NCBI RefSeq assembly: GCF_900090205.1
Contig: NZ_LT607802.1
Span: 1,844,215-1,908,214, forward strand
DNA: 64,000 bases
Origin: Vogesella sp. LIG4
GTDB taxonomy: Bacteria; Pseudomonadota; Gammaproteobacteria; Burkholderiales; Chromobacteriaceae
Direction of reading: 5' to 3'
The translations under genes were made by a program, and so were the position numbers. The notes under the pieces are model-generated. The model had not been told where the DNA came from. It searched no databases and worked only from the letters and a program-made list of their open reading frames with translations. Positions within the stretch are counted from its first letter, which is position 1; every line of letters starts with the position of its first letter. Positions 9,073 through 18,815 of this stretch are shown piece by piece.

Positions 9073-9102
9073 AGAAAGCCACCGCATGCGGTGGCTTTTT
9101 TC
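9073..9102. terminator. terminator between flavin reductase and fimbrial operon
   Basis: Stem AAAGCCACCGC / GCGGTGGCTTTTTT; strong T-run on the plus strand and weaker T-rich stretch on the minus strand, so it probably serves both converging units. Confidence 0.8.
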
Positions 9103-9130
9103 GTTGCTGCGCCGCAGGGGCGGGGGCTGA

Positions 9131-10198
9131 TTACTCGTAGAACATCGTCAGCGTGGCCGTCGAACTGATGCTGCCGGGAGAAACGGTACTGCCGGTGCGG
9201 TAGTAGCGTGCAATCAGCGGTATCGACAGCTGGTCGTTGGCTATGGTTAGCGACTTGAGCAGGGTCTTGGTGCCAAACGCCACCGGCAGACCCGCGCTAT
9301 TGCTCAGCGTGGACAGCAGCTGCAGGCCCACCCCACTGGCGGTGCCGCTATTGGGTGCCAGTACACCACTGGTGCTGCTCATGCCGCTATACGGAGTGCC
9401 ATCAATCTGGAAGGAAACCTTCAGATTGAGATCACAGCTCATGTTGATCTTGAATGGCACAGCACCAGTGGTAGCGCCGATGGCGGGCAGCTGGTTTACG
9501 CCAATGGTTGGCAGCGGCACCGTGGTGTTGGGTACAGCCAAGCTGCAGGTGCTCGGGGTCACGGTTACATCGTGAGGCAGCGTCAGTTGTATTGCCAGCA
9601 CGCCTTCCGGTCTGGCGGCATCCCCACCGCCATAATAGATCCGCGCCTGGATGCCCGCCAGGTTGACTACCCCGGGGCTGATCGGGCCGTATTTGATCAG
9701 CCGCATCCGGAAGCGGGCCGGCAGCCGGTAGTCGCTGGCATTGGCCACTTCCCACCCGCTTCTGTTAGCCCAGGTCTGGATTTGCCGCCCCACGTCACCA
9801 CTGGGGTAGCTGTTGACGCTGTTCCAGTAGTTGATGATCAGGCCGACGCCGGGCACATTGGTCTGGTAGACATTGGCAACACCGGAGTAGCCGGGGGCCA
9901 GCGGATAATCGAAACCGTTATAGACGGCCCAGGTCCAGTCATACCAGGAACCACTGCAATCCACTGTTGTGTAAATGGTGCCGGGATCCTGCCAGCCAGT
10001 ATCGAGTATCGGTGTGCCATAGCTGGCAACACTGTCACGTGGTGGCGTGATGATATTTGGATAGTTAATGCCGCTCCAGTTCAGCTGCCCCCAGCCGTTA
10101 TGAAACCAGCAGGTTGCCTGTGCCAGGGAGGGCAAAGCAAAAAATATGACGGCCAGTAAAACTGCTGTTTTTCTCGAAATTTTGTTCATCTCATTCAC
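9131..10198 (-). CDS. fimbrial tip adhesin (two-domain, FimH/MrkD-like)
   Basis: A 355-residue secreted protein. A Sec signal peptide (hydrophobic AVLLAVIFFALPSLAQA) is followed by a mature N-terminus TCWFHNGWG. The N-terminal half is unique and probably the receptor-binding domain. The last 140 residues form a pilin domain with a cysteine pair and a C-terminal aromatic motif ending TATLTMFYE, the donor-strand-exchange hallmark of chaperone/usher subunits. It is the last gene of the fimbrial operon, 52 bp after the usher. The ligand cannot be inferred. Confidence 0.82.
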   Translation of the reverse strand: MNEMNKISRKTAVLLAVIFFALPSLAQATCWFHNGWGQLNWSGINYPNIITPPRDSVASYGTPILDTGWQDPGTIYTTVDCSGSWYDWTWAVYNGFDYPLAPGYSGVANVYQTNVPGVGLIINYWNSVNSYPSGDVGRQIQTWANRSGWEVANASDYRLPARFRMRLIKYGPISPGVVNLAGIQARIYYGGGDAARPEGVLAIQLTLPHDVTVTPSTCSLAVPNTTVPLPTIGVNQLPAIGATTGAVPFKINMSCDLNLKVSFQIDGTPYSGMSSTSGVLAPNSGTASGVGLQLLSTLSNSAGLPVAFGTKTLLKSLTIANDQLSIPLIARYYRTGSTVSPGSISSTATLTMFYE

Positions 10199-10250
10199 CT
10201 GCGGGTAGCAATATCAGTCTGTGTCATTCATGACGTGGTGAATTGCATGG

Positions 10251-12848
10251 TTACTGGCAGACGGCATCCGTCTTCCTGAGCTGGGTCGTCTCACTGCTGG
10301 CAGTTTGAGCGTCGGCAGGCAGCCGGTAGCTAAAGGAACATTGCTGCTTGCTGTCGTCTCCCCAGCGAACCCGCAGTGGCTGGCCATCCAGCCCGCGCAG
10401 GTAAGTCATGCCGCCCTGGCCGATGATGGTGACTGGCGTACCGTCTGCCTGCAGCACGTCCGCCCCTAGCGGTGCGTTGTCGCCAGATGCCATTTTCACG
10501 TTGACCATGGCCGCCTTGCCTTGCTTGGTAGGGAACTTCACCATCACGATGGCACCGGACGTAGGCGCGATTTTGGACGAGCTTTCCTGCAACTCGACGT
10601 CTTCGCTCATGCTCTTGGGGTCAACGGAGATGTCGTTCAGGCGGTAGGGCATCAGGCTGGTGGCTACGGCATAGCCCTGGCTGTTGATGCGGGTGCCGTT
10701 CATGTTGGACAGGCTGGCTCCCTCTGCTCCTTTTGCCTCAACTACGGCGATGGCTTCGCCCACGGTCTGCGACAGTGTGACGCCACCCGGATGGAACACC
10801 ATGCCGCCGTTCACCCCGAGCATCTGCTGGGTATTGCCGCCCGCCCTGCTGATGCTGGCCGTCAGGCTGCCGAGACTGCCGGAGTACTGCCCGTAGGCGC
10901 CATAGCTTTCGCTGGTGTCGCCATTCTGGTCGGTATTACCGGCATAGACGCTGTAGTTCATGTTGCGCAGTTCGCCGGCTACACCGCTGAGCGATACCTG
11001 TCCGGAACGGTTGTGCTGGTTGTCAGCGGTAACCGTACTGGACAGGGTGGGTGCATAGGTGCTCTTGCCCAGAGGAACGGTGATGCTCAGCATGTACTGG
11101 TTGATATGGCGGCCGGTGACATCCTTGCTGCGGCTGGCGGTCAGGCCATAGCTGAATGACTTGAACACATTGCCGTAACCGAACTGGTATTGCAGATCGC
11201 GCCCGGACTGGTTCCAGTACTCCTGCGTGCTGCCGGACAGGTTGAGGTTGCCCCAGCCGGCGGCCAGCGGCTGGCTGATGTTGACCATGAAGCGGCTTTT
11301 CAGCGGGGCGAGCCGGCTGCCTTGCATCTGCGTATAGGCAAAGTCGGGAAACTCCATGTAGCCGCGGGTGGAGTAGCGATAGGCTGCAACGGTAACGTTG
11401 GTTTGCGTGGGGGCCAGCAGTTTGCTGTAGGTCACGCGGTAGCTCTGGCCTTTCATGTCGCCCAGTGCCGACGCCGGGCTGTTGGAAAAGTCCGCCTGCG
11501 AATGGCTGACATCTACGGCAAAGGCACCTGCAGCCGTGCTGACCGCTGCGCCAAGCTGCGCGGCGAAGTAGTGGTTGGCCGCAAGGCTGCCACCATACAT
11601 AGTCAGGCTGTTGTTGATGCCGCGCTGGTAATTACCCTGAACGAATCCGGGTTTGCTGCTGTTCTGGCTGGCACGCAATTCGCCAGCGGTGAGGCTGAAA
11701 CGATCCATCCCCTCGCGCAGCAATTGTGGCACGGCAGCATAGGGAATCAGAAACTCTTTGCTGCGGCCATCGCTTTCCGTCACCGTGACAGTCAGGTCAC
11801 CCGCGTAGCCGGTGTTGTAGAGATCATCTATCTGGAACGGGCCGGGCGGAACGGTGGTTTCATAAATCAGGTTGCCGCCTTGCCGGATCGCCACCTTGGC
11901 ATTGCTTTCCGCAACGCCGCGCACGATCGGTGCGTAGCCCCTGACGGAGTCGGGCAGCATGCGGTCATCGGAGCGGATCTGCACCCCGCGGAAACCGAAC
12001 GAGTTGAATAAATCGCCCGGTGTATAGCTTTCCCCTACGGTCAGCGTGGAATGCCATGCGGTCAGATCCCGTTGCGCATAAGCGGAAAGCCGCTGGTACT
12101 GTGTTTGCCGGTTGTCGCCGGACAATTGCTGGCTCAGCGAGCCGTTGTAGCGCAGGCGCCATGCGCCCAGGTTCAGCCCTGCCAGGGCATTCAGATAGTA
12201 CTGGCTGTTTTCGCCTGCGTTGTCCTGCCGGTTGTGGTAGGCATTGAGGTTGTAGTTCAGGAAGCCGGCTACGGGGGTGCCGGTAGTCCATTTGTCGGGG
12301 CTGACATAGCCGCGGGCAGTACGCAGCTGATAAATCTGCGGCAGGCCAAAGTCCAGACGCAAGGCGCCGCCATCGAAACTGGCCGACATGCCCGGTATGG
12401 CGGCCATATTATCCAGGCAACTATTGGCCGGTAGGTTCTGTAGCGATTGGGACTCGGCAGGCAGACGGTTGAAGTCGAGGCCGATATCGTTGAGCAGGGT
12501 GGGAGTAATACAGATATTGCTGCCCCCCTTTTCCTTGTTCTCTCGGATGAGTACATCGCGACGAGCCACCCAGTATTCGTTTACATAGACATCGGCACGG
12601 TAGCTACCGGGCAGCGCACTGCCGCTGCTACTAAAGCGTTGTAGTGCCGCTTTCTTGCTGTCGGCTGGAAGGTCTAGCAGGTTGCTGTTGAATTCGACAT
12701 TATTCAACGCCTGCATCTGCGTGGCGGTTTGCAGGCTATCCGAAAAGGCAAACGGGCTGCTGAATATAGAAAATAAAATCAGGCTTAGAGGCTTTAAATT
12801 TCCAAAATTACTTTCCTGCACTATTTCGCATTTTTTCTTCATTTTCAA
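10251..12848 (-). CDS. fimbrial outer-membrane usher (FimD/PapC family)
   Basis: An 865-residue usher that forms the outer-membrane pore through which fimbrial subunits are assembled. Near the N-terminus, after a signal peptide ending SSPFAFS, is the conserved FNSNLLDLP segment. A VNEYWVARRDV block, beta-barrel repeats and a plug region (VPPGPFQIDDLYNTGYAGDL) follow. The C-terminal domain has the usual cysteine pair around CSFSYRLP and the end DAVCQ. The start at 12848 is 48 bp downstream of the chaperone stop. It is the only usher of the locus and would have to serve both subunit-chaperone pairs. Confidence 0.93.
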   Translation of the reverse strand: MKMKKKCEIVQESNFGNLKPLSLILFSIFSSPFAFSDSLQTATQMQALNNVEFNSNLLDLPADSKKAALQRFSSSGSALPGSYRADVYVNEYWVARRDVLIRENKEKGGSNICITPTLLNDIGLDFNRLPAESQSLQNLPANSCLDNMAAIPGMSASFDGGALRLDFGLPQIYQLRTARGYVSPDKWTTGTPVAGFLNYNLNAYHNRQDNAGENSQYYLNALAGLNLGAWRLRYNGSLSQQLSGDNRQTQYQRLSAYAQRDLTAWHSTLTVGESYTPGDLFNSFGFRGVQIRSDDRMLPDSVRGYAPIVRGVAESNAKVAIRQGGNLIYETTVPPGPFQIDDLYNTGYAGDLTVTVTESDGRSKEFLIPYAAVPQLLREGMDRFSLTAGELRASQNSSKPGFVQGNYQRGINNSLTMYGGSLAANHYFAAQLGAAVSTAAGAFAVDVSHSQADFSNSPASALGDMKGQSYRVTYSKLLAPTQTNVTVAAYRYSTRGYMEFPDFAYTQMQGSRLAPLKSRFMVNISQPLAAGWGNLNLSGSTQEYWNQSGRDLQYQFGYGNVFKSFSYGLTASRSKDVTGRHINQYMLSITVPLGKSTYAPTLSSTVTADNQHNRSGQVSLSGVAGELRNMNYSVYAGNTDQNGDTSESYGAYGQYSGSLGSLTASISRAGGNTQQMLGVNGGMVFHPGGVTLSQTVGEAIAVVEAKGAEGASLSNMNGTRINSQGYAVATSLMPYRLNDISVDPKSMSEDVELQESSSKIAPTSGAIVMVKFPTKQGKAAMVNVKMASGDNAPLGADVLQADGTPVTIIGQGGMTYLRGLDGQPLRVRWGDDSKQQCSFSYRLPADAQTASSETTQLRKTDAVCQ

Positions 12849-12896
12849 CTCTTCCTTTGATCCCAGGCGTCAGCAGGTAGCAGAACATCCCTTTCT

Positions 12897-13631
12897 CTAT
12901 AGCAGAGGAGCCGCCTTGAGGATTATCGGTCCACCATAGTCATTAATGCTTTCAAACTTGATGCTGCTACTGGAGGCCGGCTTGGTTTTCAGGTCTTTTA
13001 TCTTGAGATCAATGCTGCCCAGAGGAGGCACCATGCCGCTGTCAGTGCGGTATTCCTGACCATTTACCTCGATAGCGGCAAAGTTAATCGATACGTGATA
13101 TGGAGTGCTGTTTTGCACACGCAAAAATTGCTCGTTTCCTTGCGAAATAATGTGCCAGTTCAGTTTTTCCGCCGCCTCGTCAGGGCTGCCCGGTAATTTG
13201 CTGGGGCGGTAGAAAATCTTGATACGGGTCTGAATGGCCATCTGCAGATAGTTTTGTTGACCCTTGCTGGGCGCGGGGGGGATATCCAGCATATTCAGCC
13301 AGAAGACCGATTCACGGTCGCGCGGCAAATCTGCACCACTGAAAATGAGACGGATGCTTTGCCCCTTGCTGGGGTCGATACGGAAGATGGGAGGAGTGAT
13401 CAGGAATGGCGCATCGGCCTTGGTCGGACTGGATTTTGCCGCTCCCCTGTCGGCCCACACCTGTACCAGGGCGGGTTCCTGGCCGACATTGTCCATTTTT
13501 ACTGTTACTTCCCGGTCGCTCTGGTTATAAATAACCCGAGTGCCGGTAATGACGACATTGGCCTGGCTGTTGATGGGAGTGAGCAGGCCGGCCAGCAAAA
13601 GTGCGCCGCCCCAATGAAAGAATTTATTCAT
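12897..13631 (-). CDS. periplasmic fimbrial chaperone 1 (PapD/FimC family)
   Basis: A 244-residue periplasmic chaperone. I use the ATG at 13631 (MNKFFHWGGALLLAG), which begins a good signal peptide ending SQANV; the longer frame upstream has no signal. Motifs are VVITGTRVIYNQSDREVTVK (first strand), PFLITPPIFRIDP, and RESVFWLNMLDIPP, the family signature. RIKIFYRPSKL carries the conserved subunit-anchoring Arg/Lys. It captures fimbrial subunits by donor-strand complementation. It lies between subunit 1 and the usher and is very similar to chaperone 2 (15016-15765). Confidence 0.92.
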   Translation of the reverse strand: MNKFFHWGGALLLAGLLTPINSQANVVITGTRVIYNQSDREVTVKMDNVGQEPALVQVWADRGAAKSSPTKADAPFLITPPIFRIDPSKGQSIRLIFSGADLPRDRESVFWLNMLDIPPAPSKGQQNYLQMAIQTRIKIFYRPSKLPGSPDEAAEKLNWHIISQGNEQFLRVQNSTPYHVSINFAAIEVNGQEYRTDSGMVPPLGSIDLKIKDLKTKPASSSSIKFESINDYGGPIILKAAPLL

Positions 13632-13695
13632 GTCGTAATACCCAAAAGGCCGTCTGAGCGGCAGGGCCGCCCAGACGGAGCAACAAGCAGGTGGC

Positions 13696-14214
13696 TTAGT
13701 TGTAGACCATGCTGTACTTGACACTGGCTTTAACATTGCCGGGAGTGGCTTGGCCGGTTGCATAGTATTGGGCGACGTATTGCAGGGTAGCAGCGTTATT
13801 GGTCACTGCTACTGTCTGGGAGTTAACCTGGGTGATCACGTTGATGGGGTTGGACTGATCATTCAGCAGCTGCACCTGGATATTGCCGGCAGAAGCGGTG
13901 TTTACCAGATTGCCGGTAACGCTGTCGGCCTGCGGAATGAGGGTGTCAAAGTGAACAGTTGCGCCATTGATGCCCACCGTGCAGTTGGACAGCTTAATGG
14001 AGAACTGCTGGGCACCACCGACGTCACCGGCTTGGACGAATTTGTTGACGGACAAGGTCGGCAGGGTAACGAGTACATCCGAGCCCGTGGTGCCGGTAAC
14101 GGTGCAGGTGTTGTTGTCCAATTTACCGTTGATGGTGATGGTACCGTCAGTAGCCATGGCGGCAGCGGAGGTCAGGGCCAGGCCAACAGCCAGAATAGAT
14201 GCGAGTTTTTTCAT
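13696..14214 (-). CDS. major fimbrial subunit 1 (type 1 pilin family)
   Basis: A 172-residue pilin. The signal peptide MKKLASILAVGLALTSAAAMA precedes TDGTITINGKLDNNTC. Two cysteines (NNTCTV and LSNCTV) form the conserved disulfide, and the C-terminus ends KASVKYSMVYN with the penultimate tyrosine typical of chaperone/usher subunits. It is the first gene of the usher-containing operon, preceded by an ATTTACAAA-type leader and a GGAG ribosome site. It is clearly paralogous to subunit 2 at 15815-16321. Confidence 0.9.
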   Translation of the reverse strand: MKKLASILAVGLALTSAAAMATDGTITINGKLDNNTCTVTGTTGSDVLVTLPTLSVNKFVQAGDVGGAQQFSIKLSNCTVGINGATVHFDTLIPQADSVTGNLVNTASAGNIQVQLLNDQSNPINVITQVNSQTVAVTNNAATLQYVAQYYATGQATPGNVKASVKYSMVYN

Positions 14215-15015
14215 TTGTAAAGCTCCATGCTAAATAAACCGAACCGTATTGGCCGGTAGAAAATGGCCGCCGGATGACAGCCGGAAAATAATTGCTAGAT
14301 TGTGTGCGTTACTTACTGAAAAATTATTATTTGAGAAGTGAGTTTGTATTTGTTGTTTTGTGTTTTTTGCGCTGAAGAAATGCAGCAAAAATTGCTGTTA
14401 AAGTTTCTTGGCGTTTTTCTATCTTATGGTTTGAGGGCAGCAGACGCGCTAGGAATTGGCTTAAAACAAAGCATTTACATGGGAATGGTGCTTCGATAGT
14501 TAAGTGCTGTGCTGGCAGGCCGGTTCGACGGTGGATTACTGCGTGGGGAGAAGGGGGAGGGCAGGTATGCGGCCAACCATGGGCTGAAGTACTGAGTGCT
14601 CTGGTGGGATGTCAAATGGTGCGAATCTTGCTGCTATCGCCCAGCATGGCTGGCTTTTCGACTATTTGTGGTGTGAGCGGGATTGGCCGAGCCTGGGTGG
14701 GGAGAGTAGAGCTTGCTAATAAGATGGAATGATGATGCTGCTGAGCGACCCAGTTTGCAGCGTGATGATTGATGTGTCGGGTAGGGGTGGATTTGCCAAG
14801 CCCGGAATGCATGGTGCAAGGTATTTATGGCGAGTGGCCATATGATATGGGTGCTGCACCAGGCAACAATTTCTTGCCTTGGGTAGTGATTGTTTATAGT
14901 ACTGTTAAGCGAAGGTATGAATAAAACAGGCAGCCGCTTACTTAAAGCGAGTGGTAAGATTCCGACGGGAATGTATCTTGTTGCAATGGTGCGGTTTTTC
15001 CTATGAGGAGAAATA
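14215..15015. other. 801-bp AT-rich intergenic region upstream of fimbrial subunit 1
   Basis: No convincing gene. Short open frames here lack a ribosome site and any family resemblance. The part near 14421-14466 contains an element conserved upstream of the other fimbrial subunit gene. One GTTGGCCGCA word (reverse, 14568-14577) is present. The stretch is noticeably lower in GC than the rest of the window. It could hold eroded remains of the 3' part of the second fimbrial module, but I cannot recognise usher or adhesin remnants by eye. Confidence 0.6.
14421..14466 (-). promoter_or_regulatory. conserved element upstream of fimbrial subunit 1
   Basis: Read on the plus strand it is ATCTTATGG, then 21 bases, then AGGAATTGGCTTAAA. 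The same two blocks with the same 30-bp offset lie upstream of subunit 2 (16453-16497). The intervening bases differ, so the blocks look like a regulator site plus promoter part rather than general homology. It lies about 207 bp upstream of the start codon. Confidence 0.6.
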
Positions 15016-15765
15016 TCATGGCGGGCTGGTAGAGGAATGTAGCGTGCCATTCAGTATTTTAATTGCCCCATAGTCATCTATGCTTTCGTAATGCAAGTAA
15101 TTTATTTGGCTTGGTATTTTTTGCAGGCCATTTATCTTGAAAGTGGCTGTGCCGAATGGTGGCACCATGCCGCCATCGGTCCGGTATTCATTGCCACCTA
15201 TCCCGATAGCCGCAAAATTCATCGAGGCATGATAAGGGGCGGGATTACTGGCCTGCAGCAATAGCCCATCGCCTTGTTGCCGCAGTGTCCACTGCAGGCC
15301 CTGGGCGCTATCGTCCTGACTGCCTGCGAGTTTGGCAGGACGGTAGAATATTTTGATCCTGGAGCGGATTGCCAGCTGTACAAAGTTGTCTTGCTGTTCC
15401 CTGGGGAGCGGCGGTATGTCCAGGACATTCAGCCAGAATACCGACTCGCGATCCATTGGCAGTTTTTCACCGGTGAAAATGATGCGTAAGGTCTGGCCCT
15501 TACCCGGCTCGATTCGGAAGATGGGTGGTGTAATCAGAAATGGTGCATCCGCATTGCTGGCCGATGCTTTGGCATTGCCACGGTCTGCCCATACTTGCAC
15601 CAGTGCCGGCTGTTTGCCGGCATTGTCCAGTTTGACGGTGACTTCGCGATCTTTTTCCTGGTAAATCACTCGCGTGCCGGTAATGACGACATTGGCGGTG
15701 GCGATGAGTGGCATGGCCAGCAGCAGGCAACTTGCCAGCAGGCATCCTAAGCGTAGTGCTTTCAT
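15016..15765 (-). CDS. periplasmic fimbrial chaperone 2 (PapD/FimC family)
   Basis: A 249-residue paralogue of chaperone 1. The ATG at 15765 (MKALRLGCLLASCLLLAMP) gives a normal signal peptide ending TANV; the in-frame extension to 15807 does not. It shares VVITGTRVIYQEKDREVTVK, PFLITPPIFRIEPG and RESVFWLNVLDIPP with chaperone 1 in the same positions. The carboxy end (TLHSSTSPP) is slightly longer and polar. It follows subunit 2 by 49 bp. No usher follows, so its subunit presumably uses the usher at 10251-12848. Confidence 0.92.
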   Translation of the reverse strand: MKALRLGCLLASCLLLAMPLIATANVVITGTRVIYQEKDREVTVKLDNAGKQPALVQVWADRGNAKASASNADAPFLITPPIFRIEPGKGQTLRIIFTGEKLPMDRESVFWLNVLDIPPLPREQQDNFVQLAIRSRIKIFYRPAKLAGSQDDSAQGLQWTLRQQGDGLLLQASNPAPYHASMNFAAIGIGGNEYRTDGGMVPPFGTATFKINGLQKIPSQINYLHYESIDDYGAIKILNGTLHSSTSPP

Positions 15766-15814
15766 GTCCGGTATCCGTGTGGGCCGGAATGAGGGTATTC
15801 CGGCCACATGCTTT

Positions 15815-16321
15815 TTAGTTGTAGCTGATGGAGTATTTCACACTGGTGCTGACCGTACCTGGGGTGGCGGCAGCAGTGGCAAAGTATTGCGCCTGGTAAT
15901 TCAGATTAGCAGCCTGATTGGTAATGTTGACCTGCTGTGAGTTGGCCTGGGTTGCCAGGTTGATGGCCTGGCCCTGGTCATTCAGGAACTGCACTTCGAC
16001 GTTGGCCGCAGTGCCATTATTGATCAAGTTGCCGCTATTGCCATTGATGGTGGCGCCAGCCTCGAAAAAGGTTTTGGCGCTGGTGGCGCTGCAGTTGCTC
16101 AATGTGATGGTGAACTTGGTGCTGCCGGCGGTTTTGCCGGCACTGGATAGCGTAGCGGCGGACAGGGTAGGCAGGTTGACGGTGATGTCGCCATTGCCGC
16201 CATTGATGGTGCAGGTATTGGCGATGAGGTTGCCATTGATGGTAATGGTGCCATCAGTTGCATATGCCGCAGCAGTAGTGAGGGTCAGGCCAATTGCCAG
16301 TGCGGTTGCCAGGTGTTTCAT
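15815..16321 (-). CDS. fimbrial subunit 2 (type 1 pilin family)
   Basis: A 168-residue pilin with signal peptide MKHLATALAIGLTLTTAAAYA, mature start TDGTITINGNLIANTC, a second cysteine at LSNCSAT and C-terminal SVKYSISYN. It has the same length and layout as subunit 1, with the same GTITING opening and KYS..YN end, so the pair arose by duplication of a subunit-chaperone unit. It begins the upstream half of the locus and is likely under its own promoter region at 16322-16500. Confidence 0.9.
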   Translation of the reverse strand: MKHLATALAIGLTLTTAAAYATDGTITINGNLIANTCTINGGNGDITVNLPTLSAATLSSAGKTAGSTKFTITLSNCSATSAKTFFEAGATINGNSGNLINNGTAANVEVQFLNDQGQAINLATQANSQQVNITNQAANLNYQAQYFATAAATPGTVSTSVKYSISYN

Positions 16322-16660
16322 GATGTCGCTCCAGGTCGTGTCGATCAGGGGGCGGTCGCTGCGTGATGTCCCCGCAGGGGCTTGCTGCTGCGTCCGGCTG
16401 TTCTGGCGGGCTTGCGGTGATTGTTATCAACTGTGGCCCGTCTTTTGATGTGATCTTATGGACTCAGCGCATCTGTTTCGTTAGGAATTGACTTAAAGAA
16501 ACCAGTAATTTCAATGAATTGTCATGCAAATTGACTGGGTTGGATGGTAGTGGTGTGCCATGCACATAAGCTGTCCAGGGCCGAAGTGGAGAGTGTCTGA
16601 CGCGGGGGCGTGGGAGCTGGCTCCTGATGGGGCTGGAGCCTGAGGGGTAGGAGTGGGTGT
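16322..16660. other. intergenic region upstream of fimbrial subunit 2
   Basis: A 339-bp stretch without a gene. It contains the conserved element at 16453-16497 and otherwise nothing I recognise. An open frame on the minus strand that runs through the tRNA gene is a chance frame. Confidence 0.65.
16453..16497 (-). promoter_or_regulatory. conserved element upstream of fimbrial subunit 2
   Basis: Plus-strand reading: ATCTTATGG, 21 bases, AGGAATTGACTTAAA, matching the element upstream of subunit 1 with identical spacing. It lies about 132 bp upstream of the start codon. Confidence 0.6.
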
Positions 16661-16700
16661 AAAAAGAAAAGGCCCCGCAGAATGTGTTCTGCGGGGCCTT
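16661..16700 (-). terminator. terminator after tRNA(CAT)
   Basis: On the minus strand the stem AAGGCCCCGCAGAA / TTCTGCGGGGCCTT is followed by TTTCTTTTT. Confidence 0.88.
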
Positions 16701-16709
16701 GCGATGCCT

Positions 16710-16786
16710 TGGTGGGCCCTCCGGGGCTCGAACCCGGGACCAAAGGATTATGAGTCCTCTGCTCTAACCGACTGAGCTAAAGGCCC
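16710..16786 (-). tRNA. tRNA with CAT anticodon, probably tRNA-Ile2 (lysidine type), possibly elongator Met
   Basis: A 77-nt cloverleaf with encoded CCA end. The acceptor stem GGGCCTT pairs with AGGGCCC (one G-U). The D arm is AGCTCAGTCGGTTAGAGC, the anticodon stem-loop GGACTCATAATCC with anticodon CAT, and the T arm CCGGGTTCGAGCCCCGG. CAT is shared by tRNA-Met and tRNA-Ile2, whose C34 is modified to lysidine by TilS. The Ile2 reading is favoured by the GGGCC acceptor and by its place just downstream of rpoD, as with ileX in E. coli. Structure is certain, isoacceptor less so. Confidence 0.9.
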
Positions 16787-16816
16787 GAAAGTCGGCGATT
16801 ATACCAGAGGATAGTG

Positions 16817-18745
<1,929 letters not shown>

Positions 18746-18815
18746 TTGGTTTCCTGCTCGAAAAAAGCCGAAAAAAACAATTGATTATAACACAACTCGA
18801 TGATGTCCGTCCGGC

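Noticed and set aside
13649..13658. GCCGTCTGAG, nine of ten bases of the Neisseria DNA uptake sequence
   Set aside because: I noticed only this single imperfect copy, which is compatible with chance; the repeated word here is GTTGGCCGCA.
14634..15050. Minus-strand open frame in the fimbrial gap
   Set aside because: No ribosome site, no signal peptide, no pilin or usher motif, overlaps the end of chaperone 2.
16522..16743. Short minus-strand frame reading MVPGSSPGGPTK
   Set aside because: It starts inside the tRNA gene and runs through its terminator, so it is not a gene.
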